Origin: Lachnospiraceae bacterium
GTDB taxonomy: Bacteria > Bacillota > Clostridia > Lachnospirales > Lachnospiraceae
DNA length: 64,000 bases
Direction: 5' to 3'
NCBI GenBank assembly: GCA_022483465.1
Contig: JAKVNF010000003.1
Coordinates: 563,501-627,500 of the forward strand
A model generated the notes under the pieces. It was not told the origin of the DNA. It saw only the letters and a program-made list of their open reading frames with translations, and did not search any database. This document shows positions 15,472 through 24,229 of the stretch, one piece after another. Position numbers and translations under genes: made by a program. Every line of letters starts with the position of its first letter. Within the stretch, counting starts at the first letter, position 1.

Positions 15472-17224
15472 GGGTCTTTCATTTTTCTTGTGTGATGCAC
15501 TAAAAGAAGGCAGCCTATAGAGAATATCATCTATTTACAAAAAGAGATTTCCTGATATCATCTCGATTGCACGTCGCCCAAGATATGCAATACGGGATAA
15601 AAAGGAAACCTCTTATGAATCAGAATTATACATACACCGAGGCGAATGGGCAAATGTCTTTTGCTGCCCGGACTCAAAATGACTATCTGATGTTCCCAAG
15701 CCACCTGACGGGGTTCCATCAGGAGAGCGTTGAAGAGGTTCCTATTCGAGACGTCAGGCCCTTCCACTCCATGCGGAAGAGCAAACTGAGTGAGAATACC
15801 TTCAAAAGGGCTTATATTCTGCGCGGTAAATTGGACCAGCTGGACCATCCTGTATGCTCTTGCTGCGGGCGCAGGATGTACAAGAATCAGACCTACCACA
15901 CGAAGATCAAACACATTCCCTTTCAGGCATGCCAAACCATCATTGAGTGCGACAAGTACCAGTGGAGATGCAATCTCTGTGGCAAGACCATCACACCGGA
16001 TGTCGCGTTCAAGGCAGATGATTCGATGATTACAAAGGAGCTTGAGCAGCTGATCATCCGCTATCTTTCTATGGATGAATTTACCCTTACGGACACGGCA
16101 ATCATTACTGGCGTCAACATCAATACGATCAAGAAGATCGATCTTAAGCGTCTGAAGGGTCTTTACGCGGATGAGAATGGCAAGCTCAAAAAGCCTGCCG
16201 CCTATGCAAGGTATCTTGCCATTGACGAGTTCAAGCTGCATAACGGACACAAATATGCGACGCACATCATAGACCTGATAACCGGTGCGGTGCTGTTCAT
16301 CCGAGCAGGCAAAACAAAGGCCGTTGTAGAAGAATTCATGGAGCTGGTGGGTGACGACTGGATGCATCATGTAGAGGCCGTTGCCATGGATATGAACAGC
16401 GACTTCCAGGAGGCTTTCAAGGCAAAATGCGGTTGGATCCAGATCGTTTATGATCATTTCCACATCGTCAAGAACTTCAACGAGAAGGTCATTGCCGAGG
16501 TTCGGAAGGAGGAACAGATCCGCCTGAAGAAGGAAGGCCTGGTCGAGGAAGCTACTGTTCTGAAGGGGTCAAGGAAGATACTCTGTGCCAGCAGGGAGTC
16601 CCTGCAGAAACACGATCAGGAAGCCCGTGAGGGCAAGGTGTGCCGCAAGGGATCTGCGATCTTCGGTACGACCGATTACAGGCATACCCATGACGATTTC
16701 GAGCGGCGATACGACGACATCATCAACTCGAACAAGCTGCTGTTCACCTGTGATCTGATCAAGCAGGCCATGCAGGAAGCATATGCCTCAGCCAATCAGG
16801 CGACGATGATCGAGAAGTTTACAGATATCATCGACTGGTGCAGGGGCACGAAAAATGAGCACTTTCTCTGGTTTGCCAGGCTCATTGAGAACCACTTTGA
16901 CGGCATTGTGGGATACGGGCTCTATCCGATCAGCTCCGGGAAGATAGAGGGGATCAACGCACACATCAAGGTCATTCGCAGGAAAGCCTATGGCCTTCCA
17001 GATGATGAGTACTTTTTCCTAAAGATCATGGATGCATCCAGAAATCCGTACAAGAGGATCTGATGGATAAAGCTGTTCCGAGACCGTGGGCCCCTCGGCG
17101 ATGCTCCCACGGTCCGCCCGGGAGTACAGATGCACGGAGAGCAGAAGGCACCTGTGGAGGACCGGGGCAGAGGACCTCGGAGACGGTCAGGAAGGGCTCA
17201 TCCCACAAAAAAAGTGAAAGGGCC
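15472..17224 (+). mobile_element. Complete ISL3-family insertion sequence
   Basis: 1753 bases bounded by inverted repeats of about 26 bases. The left end starts GGGTCTTTCATTTTTCTTGT; the right end, read inward, starts GGCCCTTTCACTTTTTTTGT. An exact 8-bp target duplication CAAAAGTA flanks it (15464-15471 and 17225-17232), as expected for ISL3. It carries one intact transposase gene. A strong stem-loop (GACCGTGGG/CCCACGGTC, about 17084-17118) follows the gene and could insulate it. A deleted relative lies at 38264-38521. The intact repeats and duplication indicate a recent insertion. Confidence 0.93.
15615..17063 (+). CDS. tnp: ISL3 family transposase
   Basis: 482 residues from ATG 15615, with AAGGAAA upstream; a TTG at 15567 is an alternative. 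An N-terminal zinc-binding region (CSCCGRRMYKNQ, CNLCGKTI) is followed by a helix-turn-helix and the DDE catalytic core. That core includes AIDEFKLHNGHKYATHI (first Asp), AMDMNSDFQEAF (second Asp region) and IVYDHFHIVKNFNEKV. The C terminus IEGINAHIKVIRRKAYGLPD carries the conserved final Glu region. It cuts and joins the 26-base ends of the surrounding element. The frame is intact, so the element is probably active. Confidence 0.95.
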   Translation: MNQNYTYTEANGQMSFAARTQNDYLMFPSHLTGFHQESVEEVPIRDVRPFHSMRKSKLSENTFKRAYILRGKLDQLDHPVCSCCGRRMYKNQTYHTKIKHIPFQACQTIIECDKYQWRCNLCGKTITPDVAFKADDSMITKELEQLIIRYLSMDEFTLTDTAIITGVNINTIKKIDLKRLKGLYADENGKLKKPAAYARYLAIDEFKLHNGHKYATHIIDLITGAVLFIRAGKTKAVVEEFMELVGDDWMHHVEAVAMDMNSDFQEAFKAKCGWIQIVYDHFHIVKNFNEKVIAEVRKEEQIRLKKEGLVEEATVLKGSRKILCASRESLQKHDQEAREGKVCRKGSAIFGTTDYRHTHDDFERRYDDIINSNKLLFTCDLIKQAMQEAYASANQATMIEKFTDIIDWCRGTKNEHFLWFARLIENHFDGIVGYGLYPISSGKIEGINAHIKVIRRKAYGLPDDEYFFLKIMDASRNPYKRI

Positions 17225-17361
17225 CAAAAGTAGATGATATCCCGTCAGATTGTCCCATTCCGACGGGGAAAGCGCCGGTGGAACCTGTTATGGTGATCCC
17301 GTAGCAAATCCATCCTACAGTGGAATCGCAATCAAGGCAACAAAAATGAAAGGAGTAGTCT

Positions 17362-18906
17362 ATGAAAAGAAAAATGCTGTCATTCCTTGTGACCTTTGCA
17401 CTCACGCCTGTCCTGGTGATGGGCTGCGGATCCTCAGAGAATGCAACAAAGGAGGACACGACTGCGGCGACGCAGGCTTCCACACAAGCGCCGGCTGTAG
17501 CAGACACGGCAAAGGAGGCTGCCACCGAAGCTGCCACCGAAGCCGCCACCGAAGCCGCCACAGAAGCAGCCGCTGCCGGAACCGAGCTCAAGACGGCACT
17601 GTTCTCGGTTTCCTATTCGGATGACTGGGCCATCAATGAGGACGACACCTCCGACAGTGACGACTACTGCTATGCGGACCTTACGATCCCGGACGGGGAC
17701 AGCTCGCTTGTCGAGTGCACCATCAGTGCCTCCGTGGAAAGTCCATCCACCTACCGGAACAGCTTAAACAGCAGCGGCATCGATGCCTACCAGCTGGTTG
17801 AGGAGAAGAGCATTGAGACCGACAGCATCGGCGGCATCGAGCTCGTGCACTATGAGAGCACCTCCTGGGGAGAGCCGGTCCTGTACTATCTTGGCCGCGA
17901 TGAGGCAGCGGGAACAACGGTCAACATCTCGGTCTACGGCGACTTCGAGGATACCAGAGTCACAGACCTCTTACACTCCATAACCTTCACCCTGACGGAT
18001 ACCGGAAACGTGGATCCGCCGTGGCCCTGGAACGGAGAGCCCTGGTCGACGGAAAAGGAGCACACCTACGGCGTGGGAAGCCTGACCGTGACCTCCGAGT
18101 GGCTGAAGCTCGAAGAGCCCGTGCTGTCTGATGACATCTTCTCGGGCCGCGTGGAAGTGACCGGCGATACCGTATGGATTCTCTCCGACGACGTTCTCTA
18201 TGCGTACACCTACAGCGATGGTGTCCTGACCTATGAGAGCGAGATGGATCTCAAGGAGGAGGGCGACTACGAGGAACTGTCCTCGGATGAAAGCGGAAGG
18301 CTCTATGTCACCGGCTTCATGGAAAGAATGCTCGTTATTGAGGACGGAGAAATCAAGAGCCGCATCGACGGCGTGGACGTTGCCCTCATGCATGAGAGCG
18401 GAACCTGGGGCGTCGCCTCCTTCTATGGCGATACCGTAAAGAAGGTCAAATTGAACGGCGACAGCGCCTCCCTTGAGGAGTGGCCGCTGAAGCCCGCAGA
18501 GGAGACCGCAGCCGCCTTCATTTCCAAGAATCACGTCTATGTGAGCGGCACCTCCAGCGACAAGGACAATGAGACCGTGTGGGTCTTTGACACGGACGGC
18601 AATCCGGAGTATGAGTTCGGCAACGCCAGCATGGGAGAGCCCGGCTGGATGGGTTCTGTCACCGATGTGGCAGAGACGGAGAACGGCTTTATCGTCCTCG
18701 ACGGAAACATGAGATGTCTCTTCTTCTACGACACGGACGGCGCCCTCATTGCGACAGTCGAAGCTGATGAACTCTTCGGCAGCAGCTATCCCTGGATCAG
18801 CTCTGCAGCGAAGATGTCCGACGGAAGCGTTCTGGTCTGCCTCGTCGATGAGCGGGCAGACGAATCCGCAGACGAGCTGGTGGTCTTCCGGCTCAGCGGC
18901 TATTGA
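17362..18906 (+). CDS. Surface lipoprotein with Ala-Thr-Glu repeats
   Basis: 514 residues. ATG follows AAAGGAG. The signal peptide ends in a lipobox (VLVMGC), so the mature protein is lipid-anchored. It is followed by a Thr/Ala-rich linker containing a tandem AATE repeat (about residues 52-72), probably a flexible wall-spanning spacer. The rest is an acidic, beta-rich region with repeated short blocks such as VTGDTVWIL and VYVSGTSSDKDNETVWVFDT, suggesting a beta-propeller-like fold. I do not recognise a named family or an active site. The ISL3 element ends 137 bases upstream. Confidence 0.85.
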   Translation: MKRKMLSFLVTFALTPVLVMGCGSSENATKEDTTAATQASTQAPAVADTAKEAATEAATEAATEAATEAAAAGTELKTALFSVSYSDDWAINEDDTSDSDDYCYADLTIPDGDSSLVECTISASVESPSTYRNSLNSSGIDAYQLVEEKSIETDSIGGIELVHYESTSWGEPVLYYLGRDEAAGTTVNISVYGDFEDTRVTDLLHSITFTLTDTGNVDPPWPWNGEPWSTEKEHTYGVGSLTVTSEWLKLEEPVLSDDIFSGRVEVTGDTVWILSDDVLYAYTYSDGVLTYESEMDLKEEGDYEELSSDESGRLYVTGFMERMLVIEDGEIKSRIDGVDVALMHESGTWGVASFYGDTVKKVKLNGDSASLEEWPLKPAEETAAAFISKNHVYVSGTSSDKDNETVWVFDTDGNPEYEFGNASMGEPGWMGSVTDVAETENGFIVLDGNMRCLFFYDTDGALIATVEADELFGSSYPWISSAAKMSDGSVLVCLVDERADESADELVVFRLSGY

Positions 18907-18967
18907 GAAATATTTCAAAGAGAGAAGAGGCAGGGAATTTCCCATCTGAGAAAGGAGAACAGGACGT

Positions 18968-19648
18968 ATGAGATACGAGATTAAGGGCGGAAATCTTCCG
19001 GTTGTCGAGTGCCACCTCGAGAGCGGGGAGAGCATGATCACCGAGAGCGGCAGCATGAGCTGGATGTCTCCCAACATGAAGATGGAGACGAAGGCAGGCG
19101 GCGCGAAGAAGATCTTCGGAAGGATGCTGTCCGGCGAGAACATCTTCCAGAACGTCTACCGGGCACAGGGCGGTCCCGGCATGATTGCCTTTGCCTCCAG
19201 CTTCCCGGGCTCCATCAGGGCCTGCGAGATCGGACCTGGCAGGTCGATGATCGTGCAGAAGAAGGCCTTCCTCGCATCGGAAGAGGGCATTGAGCTCTCC
19301 GTCGCCTTCAACAAAAAGATCGGCGCCGGGTTCTTCGGCGGAGAGGGCTTCATCATGCAAAAGCTCTCCGGTCAGGGCACCGCGTTCATCGAGGTCGACG
19401 GCTCCGCCTGCGAGTATGAGCTTGCATCCGGAGAGCAGCTCATCGTGGACACCGGATATCTTGCCGCCATGGAGGAGACCTGCACGATGGACATCGTCCA
19501 GGTCCCAGGTGTCAAAAACATGCTCTTTGGCGGAGAGGGAATCTTCAACACTGTGGTCACCGGCCCCGGGAAGATCATCCTGCAGTCCATGCCGATTACG
19601 AACGTGGCGGCACTTCTTGAGCCCTACATCAACCCGAAGAAAAATTAA
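18968..19648 (+). CDS. AIM24 / TIGR00266 family protein
   Basis: 226 residues, ATG after GAAAGGAG. It matches the TIGR00266 (AIM24-like) family along its length: MITESGSMSWMSPNMKMETK near the N terminus, FEGGEGF-like FFGGEGFIMQKLSGQG in the middle, and VTGPGKIILQSMPI at the C terminus. Members form a beta-helical barrel fold. Their bacterial role is not established; the mitochondrial relative affects inner-membrane organisation. It is cytoplasmic, with no signal peptide. It follows the lipoprotein by 61 bases and is likely in the same transcript, ended by the next terminator. Confidence 0.93.
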   Translation: MRYEIKGGNLPVVECHLESGESMITESGSMSWMSPNMKMETKAGGAKKIFGRMLSGENIFQNVYRAQGGPGMIAFASSFPGSIRACEIGPGRSMIVQKKAFLASEEGIELSVAFNKKIGAGFFGGEGFIMQKLSGQGTAFIEVDGSACEYELASGEQLIVDTGYLAAMEETCTMDIVQVPGVKNMLFGGEGIFNTVVTGPGKIILQSMPITNVAALLEPYINPKKN

Positions 19649-19688
19649 GGCAAAACCAATCTCAGCGCGCCGCGAAGGCGCAGGGGCT

Positions 19689-19717
19689 GCCGCACCGGAG
19701 GGTGCGGCGGCTCTTTT
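19689..19717 (+). terminator. Terminator after the AIM24-like gene
   Basis: Perfect 8-base stem GCCGCACC/GGTGCGGC with a GGAG loop and a short CTCTTTT tail. Confidence 0.7.
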
Positions 19718-19842
19718 GCGTTTCGTGACAGATGCCGGAAACTTGCAATCCGGTCTCCGTTACGGCAATATATTCACAGGTGAACAGATTCCGGATCATC
19801 TGCACAGCGCTCCGGGATCAGGAGCCGCTTTTTTATCTGGTT

Positions 19843-20150
19843 GGCGTTAGTTAAGAAACGGGTTGATAAGCGATCGCCTAGCATGAGACCACTAATCCCT
19901 CACTTTGAGCTCGAGCTGGGTACACTCCTATCCGTGCTGTGTTGCATCATGTAACAAAGCATCACCTAGATTGCCTAAAAGCATACACCCACTTGCCGAG
20001 CATGTGACTATAAATAACAAGATAGGCATTATGCAGAGAAGAAAAGAGCTCCAAATGGGGATTCTATATCTTCATCAGACATTATCGCGTCGAGAGTTCA
20101 CCATGGAGGTTGTGGTATGGAACCCGTCAACCCGGTTCTTTACTAACGCC
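19843..20150 (+). mobile_element. 308-bp MITE, copy 1, in the leader of the sensor operon
   Basis: Ends are inverted repeats of 24 bases with 22 matches: GGCGTTAGTTAAGAAACGGG at the left and GGCGTTAGTAAAGAACCGGG at the right, read inward. A 9-bp duplication TATCTGGTT flanks it (19834-19842, 20151-20159). No transposase is inside. Copies at 33378-34001, 33516-33823 and 48901-49208 are nearly identical. The element ends 26 bases before the ATG of the 7TM sensor gene, so it lies within that gene's leader. Confidence 0.93.
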
Positions 20151-20176
20151 TATCTGGTTTCAAAGGGGAGTAGGAG

Positions 20177-21796
20177 ATGCTGCACAGTACCAGAAAAACT
20201 ATCCGGGCAACGGCCATCGCAGTCTGTCTGATTCTGCTGGTGATTGCGCTCCGCTACGTCCGCATCGGCACATGGTGGGGCTACGATGTGCCCCTTGCCT
20301 GTATCGCGCCGATGGTCTACGTGGGGCTTCTCCTCTACTGGGGGATCACGCTCGAGATCCGGCTGACAAACGCACGGGTAAAGCACCTCCTCTTTGCCTC
20401 CATCGGCCTTATGATTCTCTGGTTCGTTCTGCGCTGTGCAAAGTATGACTTCTTCTACCCTTACGGCGATATCTGCCGGTACCTCTGGTACGGCTACTAC
20501 ATCCCCTTAAACTTCCTTCCCATCCTGTCCCTGATGGCGGCATGGCACATCGGAAGAAGGGGGCATGCGCGCGCTCTCTGGCTCCTCCTTGTTCCGGACA
20601 GCATATTTACCGCTCTTGTCTTTTCCAACGACCTGCATCAGTGGATCTTCCGCTTCCCCTCTGGGGCTCTCAGTGACAGCTTCTACGAGCAGCGCCCGCT
20701 GTTTTTTGTCATGTGCGCCTGGATGGCGGTGCAGTACCTTGCCGCCCTCCTTATCATCTTTCATCAGTGCCGCATCTCCCGGAGCCGGCGCCTTGTGTGG
20801 CTCCCGGTTCTGTGGATTCTTGGCATCATTGCCTTCTTTTTCTGGTACAACGCCTTTCAGTTTCTCCCCATCCGAAAGCCCCTCCAGGTGACAGAGGCAG
20901 CCGGGATTGTCCTCGCCGCGGTCTGGGAGAGCTGTATCCAGACCGGCCTCATCCCCTCCAACATCGGCTACCAGGAGTTCTTTTCTGCCTCCACCGTGGA
21001 TGCGCAGATCGAAGACAACGGCGGAAACGTCTGCTATTCCTCCCTGGGAGCCAGAGCACTGACCGAAAAGGAGCGGCGCGCCGCGATGGATACGCCTGTG
21101 TTTCTGGAGCCCGATGTCCGTCTGCAGAGCAGAGCCATTCACGGAGGACGCGTGTACTGGGAGGATGACCTCTCCGCGATTCACAGCCTGAGCCGGGATC
21201 TTGAAGAGGCGCGGGCGGCTCTTGCGGAGGAAAACGATCTGATCCGGGAGGAGAACAAAATCCGGGAGGAACAGGCACATCTCGAGGAACATAACCGCCT
21301 CTACGACAGCATGGCGGAAGCAGCAAGGCCGGCGCTGTTAAAGATCCGAATCCTTCTTCTGAATCTTACCCCGGATGCAGAGGACTTCTCCCGGCGCCTT
21401 GGCATGGCCTGCGTTCTCTGCGCGTACGTAAAGCGCTCGAGCAACCTGATGCTGCTGGCGGAGAGGGAGGAGCGTGCGGATGCAAAGGAGCTTGCCCTGT
21501 GCCTTCGCGAGTCCCTCGATTACCTGTCCGCCTGCGGCGTCCTCTGCAGTCTGACAGAGGAGGGGGAGGGCAGAATCCCGCTTGACGGGATCCGAAACGC
21601 CTATGCCTTCTTTGAGGAGACCATCGAATCGGTCCTCCCGGACCTTTCTGCCCTTGTGGCAAATCTCTCCGTGGAGCGGGAAACCATCACCCTCCGGCTC
21701 ATGCTGGACGGGCCAGAGCGCGTGCCGGAGGCGGAGGAGATCGACGGAACTTTTTACCGCAGCTTTACAGCAAAGGAGAAAAGAGATGATCTGTGA
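20177..21796 (+). CDS. 7TM sensor protein, histidine-kinase-like but lacking the phospho-acceptor His
   Basis: 539 residues, ATG after AGGGGAG. About seven membrane helices fill residues 10-240 and match the 7TM N-terminal module of Firmicute histidine kinases, including the hallmark NDLHQWIF. A coiled coil follows (EENDLIREENKIREEQ). At the position expected for the H box the sequence is RLYDSMAEAARPAL, with no His. A clear ATP-binding G box is also missing. I infer a signal receptor that works with the true kinase encoded next, whose start overlaps this gene's end by 11 bases. The alternative is a kinase that has degenerated. Confidence 0.8.
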   Translation: MLHSTRKTIRATAIAVCLILLVIALRYVRIGTWWGYDVPLACIAPMVYVGLLLYWGITLEIRLTNARVKHLLFASIGLMILWFVLRCAKYDFFYPYGDICRYLWYGYYIPLNFLPILSLMAAWHIGRRGHARALWLLLVPDSIFTALVFSNDLHQWIFRFPSGALSDSFYEQRPLFFVMCAWMAVQYLAALLIIFHQCRISRSRRLVWLPVLWILGIIAFFFWYNAFQFLPIRKPLQVTEAAGIVLAAVWESCIQTGLIPSNIGYQEFFSASTVDAQIEDNGGNVCYSSLGARALTEKERRAAMDTPVFLEPDVRLQSRAIHGGRVYWEDDLSAIHSLSRDLEEARAALAEENDLIREENKIREEQAHLEEHNRLYDSMAEAARPALLKIRILLLNLTPDAEDFSRRLGMACVLCAYVKRSSNLMLLAEREERADAKELALCLRESLDYLSACGVLCSLTEEGEGRIPLDGIRNAYAFFEETIESVLPDLSALVANLSVERETITLRLMLDGPERVPEAEEIDGTFYRSFTAKEKRDDL

Positions 21797-23021
21797 GATC
21801 ACACCCGCTGCCCTCGGCCTGCTTCTTTCCATAACACTCCTTCTTCTGTTTGCGGAGATCTTCTGCGTGATCTTTCTCTTCCTGCTGCACCGGGACAGGA
21901 GGAAGACCCTGTGCTCTTGTATCCTGCTCTTTTGCACCTTTGTTCTCTTTGAGCTGCAGGAGAGTGTAGCAGAGAAGGAGCCGATTCCCCACATCCCGGA
22001 TTTTGGCAGGCAGCGCACAGCACTTCCTGTTCTCTTCCTCCTTCTCTTCTCCGGGCTCACCCTGTGGGAGCTGTTTTCGGTCTTTCGGTGGCGGAAGGAG
22101 CAGTTCAGCCCTGACACCATCCGGGAGAGCATCAACCAGCTCCCCACAGGCCTCTGCTTTGGGGCGAAAAACGGGAGCGTCCTTCTTGCAAACCACGTGA
22201 TGGAGGAAATCTCCCTATCCGCCACCGGAGAGGCCCTGCTCGATGCCAACGCGTTCTGGGAGGCGGCTGGAAAAAGCGGTTTTCTGACCCTTGAGGATGG
22301 CACCGTCTGGAGTCTGGACCGCAGGGTCCTGCCCACGGAACTGGGAGATGTGTACCAGATCACGGCGTCGGATGTGACGAAAACGCACGCCCTGATGCAG
22401 GAGCTTAAAAGGGAGCAGCAGCACCTGAAAGAGGTTAACAAAAGGCTTTTGCAGTATGGAGACTCTGTTGCGGTTCTGACGAGGGAGAAGGAGATTCTCT
22501 CCGCCAGGATCCGCGTCCACGACAGTCTGGGAGAGTGCCTTCTCGCCGCAAAGCGCTGCATCCTGACACCGGTTGACAGAAGGGACAAAGAGGAGGCACT
22601 CCGCCTCTGGCAGCAGGCGATCACCCTGATGGAGACCCCGCAGGAAGAGGAAAAGAGCGACTCCCTCGGAGAACTTCTCAAGGCAGCAAGGGCGGTTGGC
22701 GTCGGGGTCGTTTTTCAGGGAGCGGTTCCCCCTGCAGGCACTGCCGCAAGGGCCCTCACCGAGGCGGCAATCCATACCTGTGTGACCAACACCGTGCGCC
22801 ATGCAAAAGGGACCAGGCTCTTCGTCCTCCTCGAGAGGACCGGGACCCTGTGGACCATCCGCTGCACCAACAACGGCGCGGCACCTTCGGGGCCGATCCG
22901 GGAGGGCGGGGGCCTGTCGTCCCTTCGCAGGCAGGTGGAGCGGGAGGGCGGCACAATGACCGTGGAGAGCACGCCCCGCTTTGTTCTGACGATTCTGACA
23001 GAGGAAGGAGGTCTCTCATGA
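21786..23021 (+). CDS. Sensor histidine kinase
   Basis: 411 residues from ATG 21786 (MICEITPAAL), behind CAAAGGAG. There are three hydrophobic segments in the first 110 residues, then a PAS-like region (LPTGLCFGAKNGSVLLANHVM) and a coiled coil. The likely phospho-acceptor lies in RVHDSLGE. A HATPase domain follows, with an N-box-like HTCVTNTVRHA and a G-rich REGGGLSSLRRQVEREGG. This is the HisKA_3/DHp style used with LuxR-type response regulators. The stop overlaps the regulator start (ATGA), so the three genes are translationally coupled and form one pathway. The ligand is unknown. Confidence 0.87.
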   Translation: MICEITPAALGLLLSITLLLLFAEIFCVIFLFLLHRDRRKTLCSCILLFCTFVLFELQESVAEKEPIPHIPDFGRQRTALPVLFLLLFSGLTLWELFSVFRWRKEQFSPDTIRESINQLPTGLCFGAKNGSVLLANHVMEEISLSATGEALLDANAFWEAAGKSGFLTLEDGTVWSLDRRVLPTELGDVYQITASDVTKTHALMQELKREQQHLKEVNKRLLQYGDSVAVLTREKEILSARIRVHDSLGECLLAAKRCILTPVDRRDKEEALRLWQQAITLMETPQEEEKSDSLGELLKAARAVGVGVVFQGAVPPAGTAARALTEAAIHTCVTNTVRHAKGTRLFVLLERTGTLWTIRCTNNGAAPSGPIREGGGLSSLRRQVEREGGTMTVESTPRFVLTILTEEGGLS

Positions 23022-23677
23022 AACGATATCGGGTGCTCGTGGTAGAGGACCAGGCGATGCCGCGGCAGCTCTTTGAGATGTTCATCAGCTCCTCCGCGCA
23101 GTTCACCCTGGCCGCCTCGATTGACAGCGCTGCCCTGGCAGATATCTACTGCGCAGGCGGCGGGATTGACCTGGTCCTGATGGACGTGGTGACAAAAAAC
23201 GGTGCCAACGGCCTGGACGCCGCCGGGGCCATCAAAGCGCGCTGGCCGAAGATCCGGATCATCATTGTAACCTCCATGCCGGAGTGCTCCTATCTCGAAA
23301 AGGTGCGGCGCATCGGTGTGGACAGCTTTTGGTACAAAGAGATCAGTCGGGAGCCGATTCTCTCCCTCATGGAGCGGACGATGGCGGGGGAGTCCGTCTA
23401 CCCGGAGACCACGCCAAAGATCCAGCTGGGGCTTGCATCGAGCGACGAATTCACCGAGACAGAGCTTCTGATTCTCCGGGAGCTCACCGGCGGCTACACC
23501 GATGCGGAGATCGGGGAGCACCTCCACATGTCCCGCTTTACCGTGCGCGACTATGTAAAGGCCATGCGGGAGAAGACGGGCTTTCGCTCCCGGACCGAGC
23601 TTGCCGTCAAGGCAAGGCAGAGCGGGCTTGTGATCCTGGAGCCGAATCCGGAAGGCTCCTCCAAAAAGCCGGAATAG
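23018..23677 (+). CDS. Response regulator, receiver plus LuxR helix-turn-helix
   Basis: 219 residues. The N-terminal receiver has the acidic pair in VVEDQ and the phosphorylated Asp in LVLMDVVTK, a conserved Thr/Ser in IIIVTSMPE and a Lys in FWYKEI. The C-terminal helix-turn-helix (FTETELLILRELTGGYTDAE, then HMSRFTVRDYVKAM) is NarL/LuxR-like. Translation is coupled to the kinase gene by an ATGA overlap, so the kinase is its evident partner. A strong terminator follows. Target genes are not known; the adjacent lipoproteins are obvious candidates. Confidence 0.93.
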   Translation: MKRYRVLVVEDQAMPRQLFEMFISSSAQFTLAASIDSAALADIYCAGGGIDLVLMDVVTKNGANGLDAAGAIKARWPKIRIIIVTSMPECSYLEKVRRIGVDSFWYKEISREPILSLMERTMAGESVYPETTPKIQLGLASSDEFTETELLILRELTGGYTDAEIGEHLHMSRFTVRDYVKAMREKTGFRSRTELAVKARQSGLVILEPNPEGSSKKPE

Positions 23678-23705
23678 TGCCCCTTTACACTCCGATACAG
23701 AAATG

Positions 23706-23743
23706 AAAACGCTCTGTCCCCTTTCGGGACGGAGCGTTTTTTT
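23706..23743 (+). terminator. Terminator of the sensor-kinase-regulator operon
   Basis: A 15-base stem (AAAACGCTCTGTCCC and complement) with a five-base loop and T run. Confidence 0.92.
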
Positions 23744-23829
23744 ACGCCCAAAGACCCTTCAAAAGAAGGGTGTGCCGCAGAAAGGGAAACGGTACGATGA
23801 AGGTACCACAGGGGGAAAAGGGGGAAAAC

Positions 23830-24216
23830 GTGAAACGGATCGTGCTCAGTATTCAGAACCAGCTCTTGTCCGAAGCTCTGTCCAGGGCGCTTTCAGGGAC
23901 CGGGAACTTCCGGCCTGTGCAGGTGCCGACCGACAGGCTGCAGGATACCGCGTACCTGTGCCAGGCAATGCAGGCACAGATCCTTCTGATGGACGTTGCC
24001 AATTCGCCGGCTGCCGCCATGGCGCGGCGGCTCGAGATGGGGCAGAAGGTGCGCGGGGAGGTGCCCTCCTGCAGGCTGGTCCTCTTGTGCGACGAGAACG
24101 CAGATCCCCTGATTGCGCAGCAGGTCAAGGAGGCAAAGCAGGTGGGAAGGATCGATGCATTCTTCTACGCCTCGGTCACCACTGCCTACCTGACCGCAGC
24201 ACTGGATGCACTCTGA
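23830..24216 (+). CDS. Stand-alone receiver-like protein
   Basis: About 128 residues from GTG 23830, chosen because it opens directly into the first strand (VKRIVLSIQNQLLSEAL) and has GGGGG six bases upstream; ATG 23797 is possible. The fold pattern resembles a response-regulator receiver: a strand ending in ILLMDV supplies an Asp at the phosphorylation position, and later SCRLVLLCDEN and GRIDAFFYASVT fit strands 4 and 5. The acidic pair after strand 1 is not seen (SIQNQ), so phosphorylation is doubtful and it may be a pseudo-receiver. It has no output domain. It lies 14 bases before the solute-binding lipoprotein gene and likely shares its transcript. Confidence 0.65.
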   Translation: MKRIVLSIQNQLLSEALSRALSGTGNFRPVQVPTDRLQDTAYLCQAMQAQILLMDVANSPAAAMARRLEMGQKVRGEVPSCRLVLLCDENADPLIAQQVKEAKQVGRIDAFFYASVTTAYLTAALDAL

Positions 24217-24229
24217 GGAGGAACCTGTC

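Noticed and set aside
17510..17575. Tandem repeat in the lipoprotein gene as a possible CRISPR or regulatory repeat
   Set aside because: The repeat unit is a few codons (AATE) inside a coding frame, without spacers. No CRISPR array or cas gene is present in the window.
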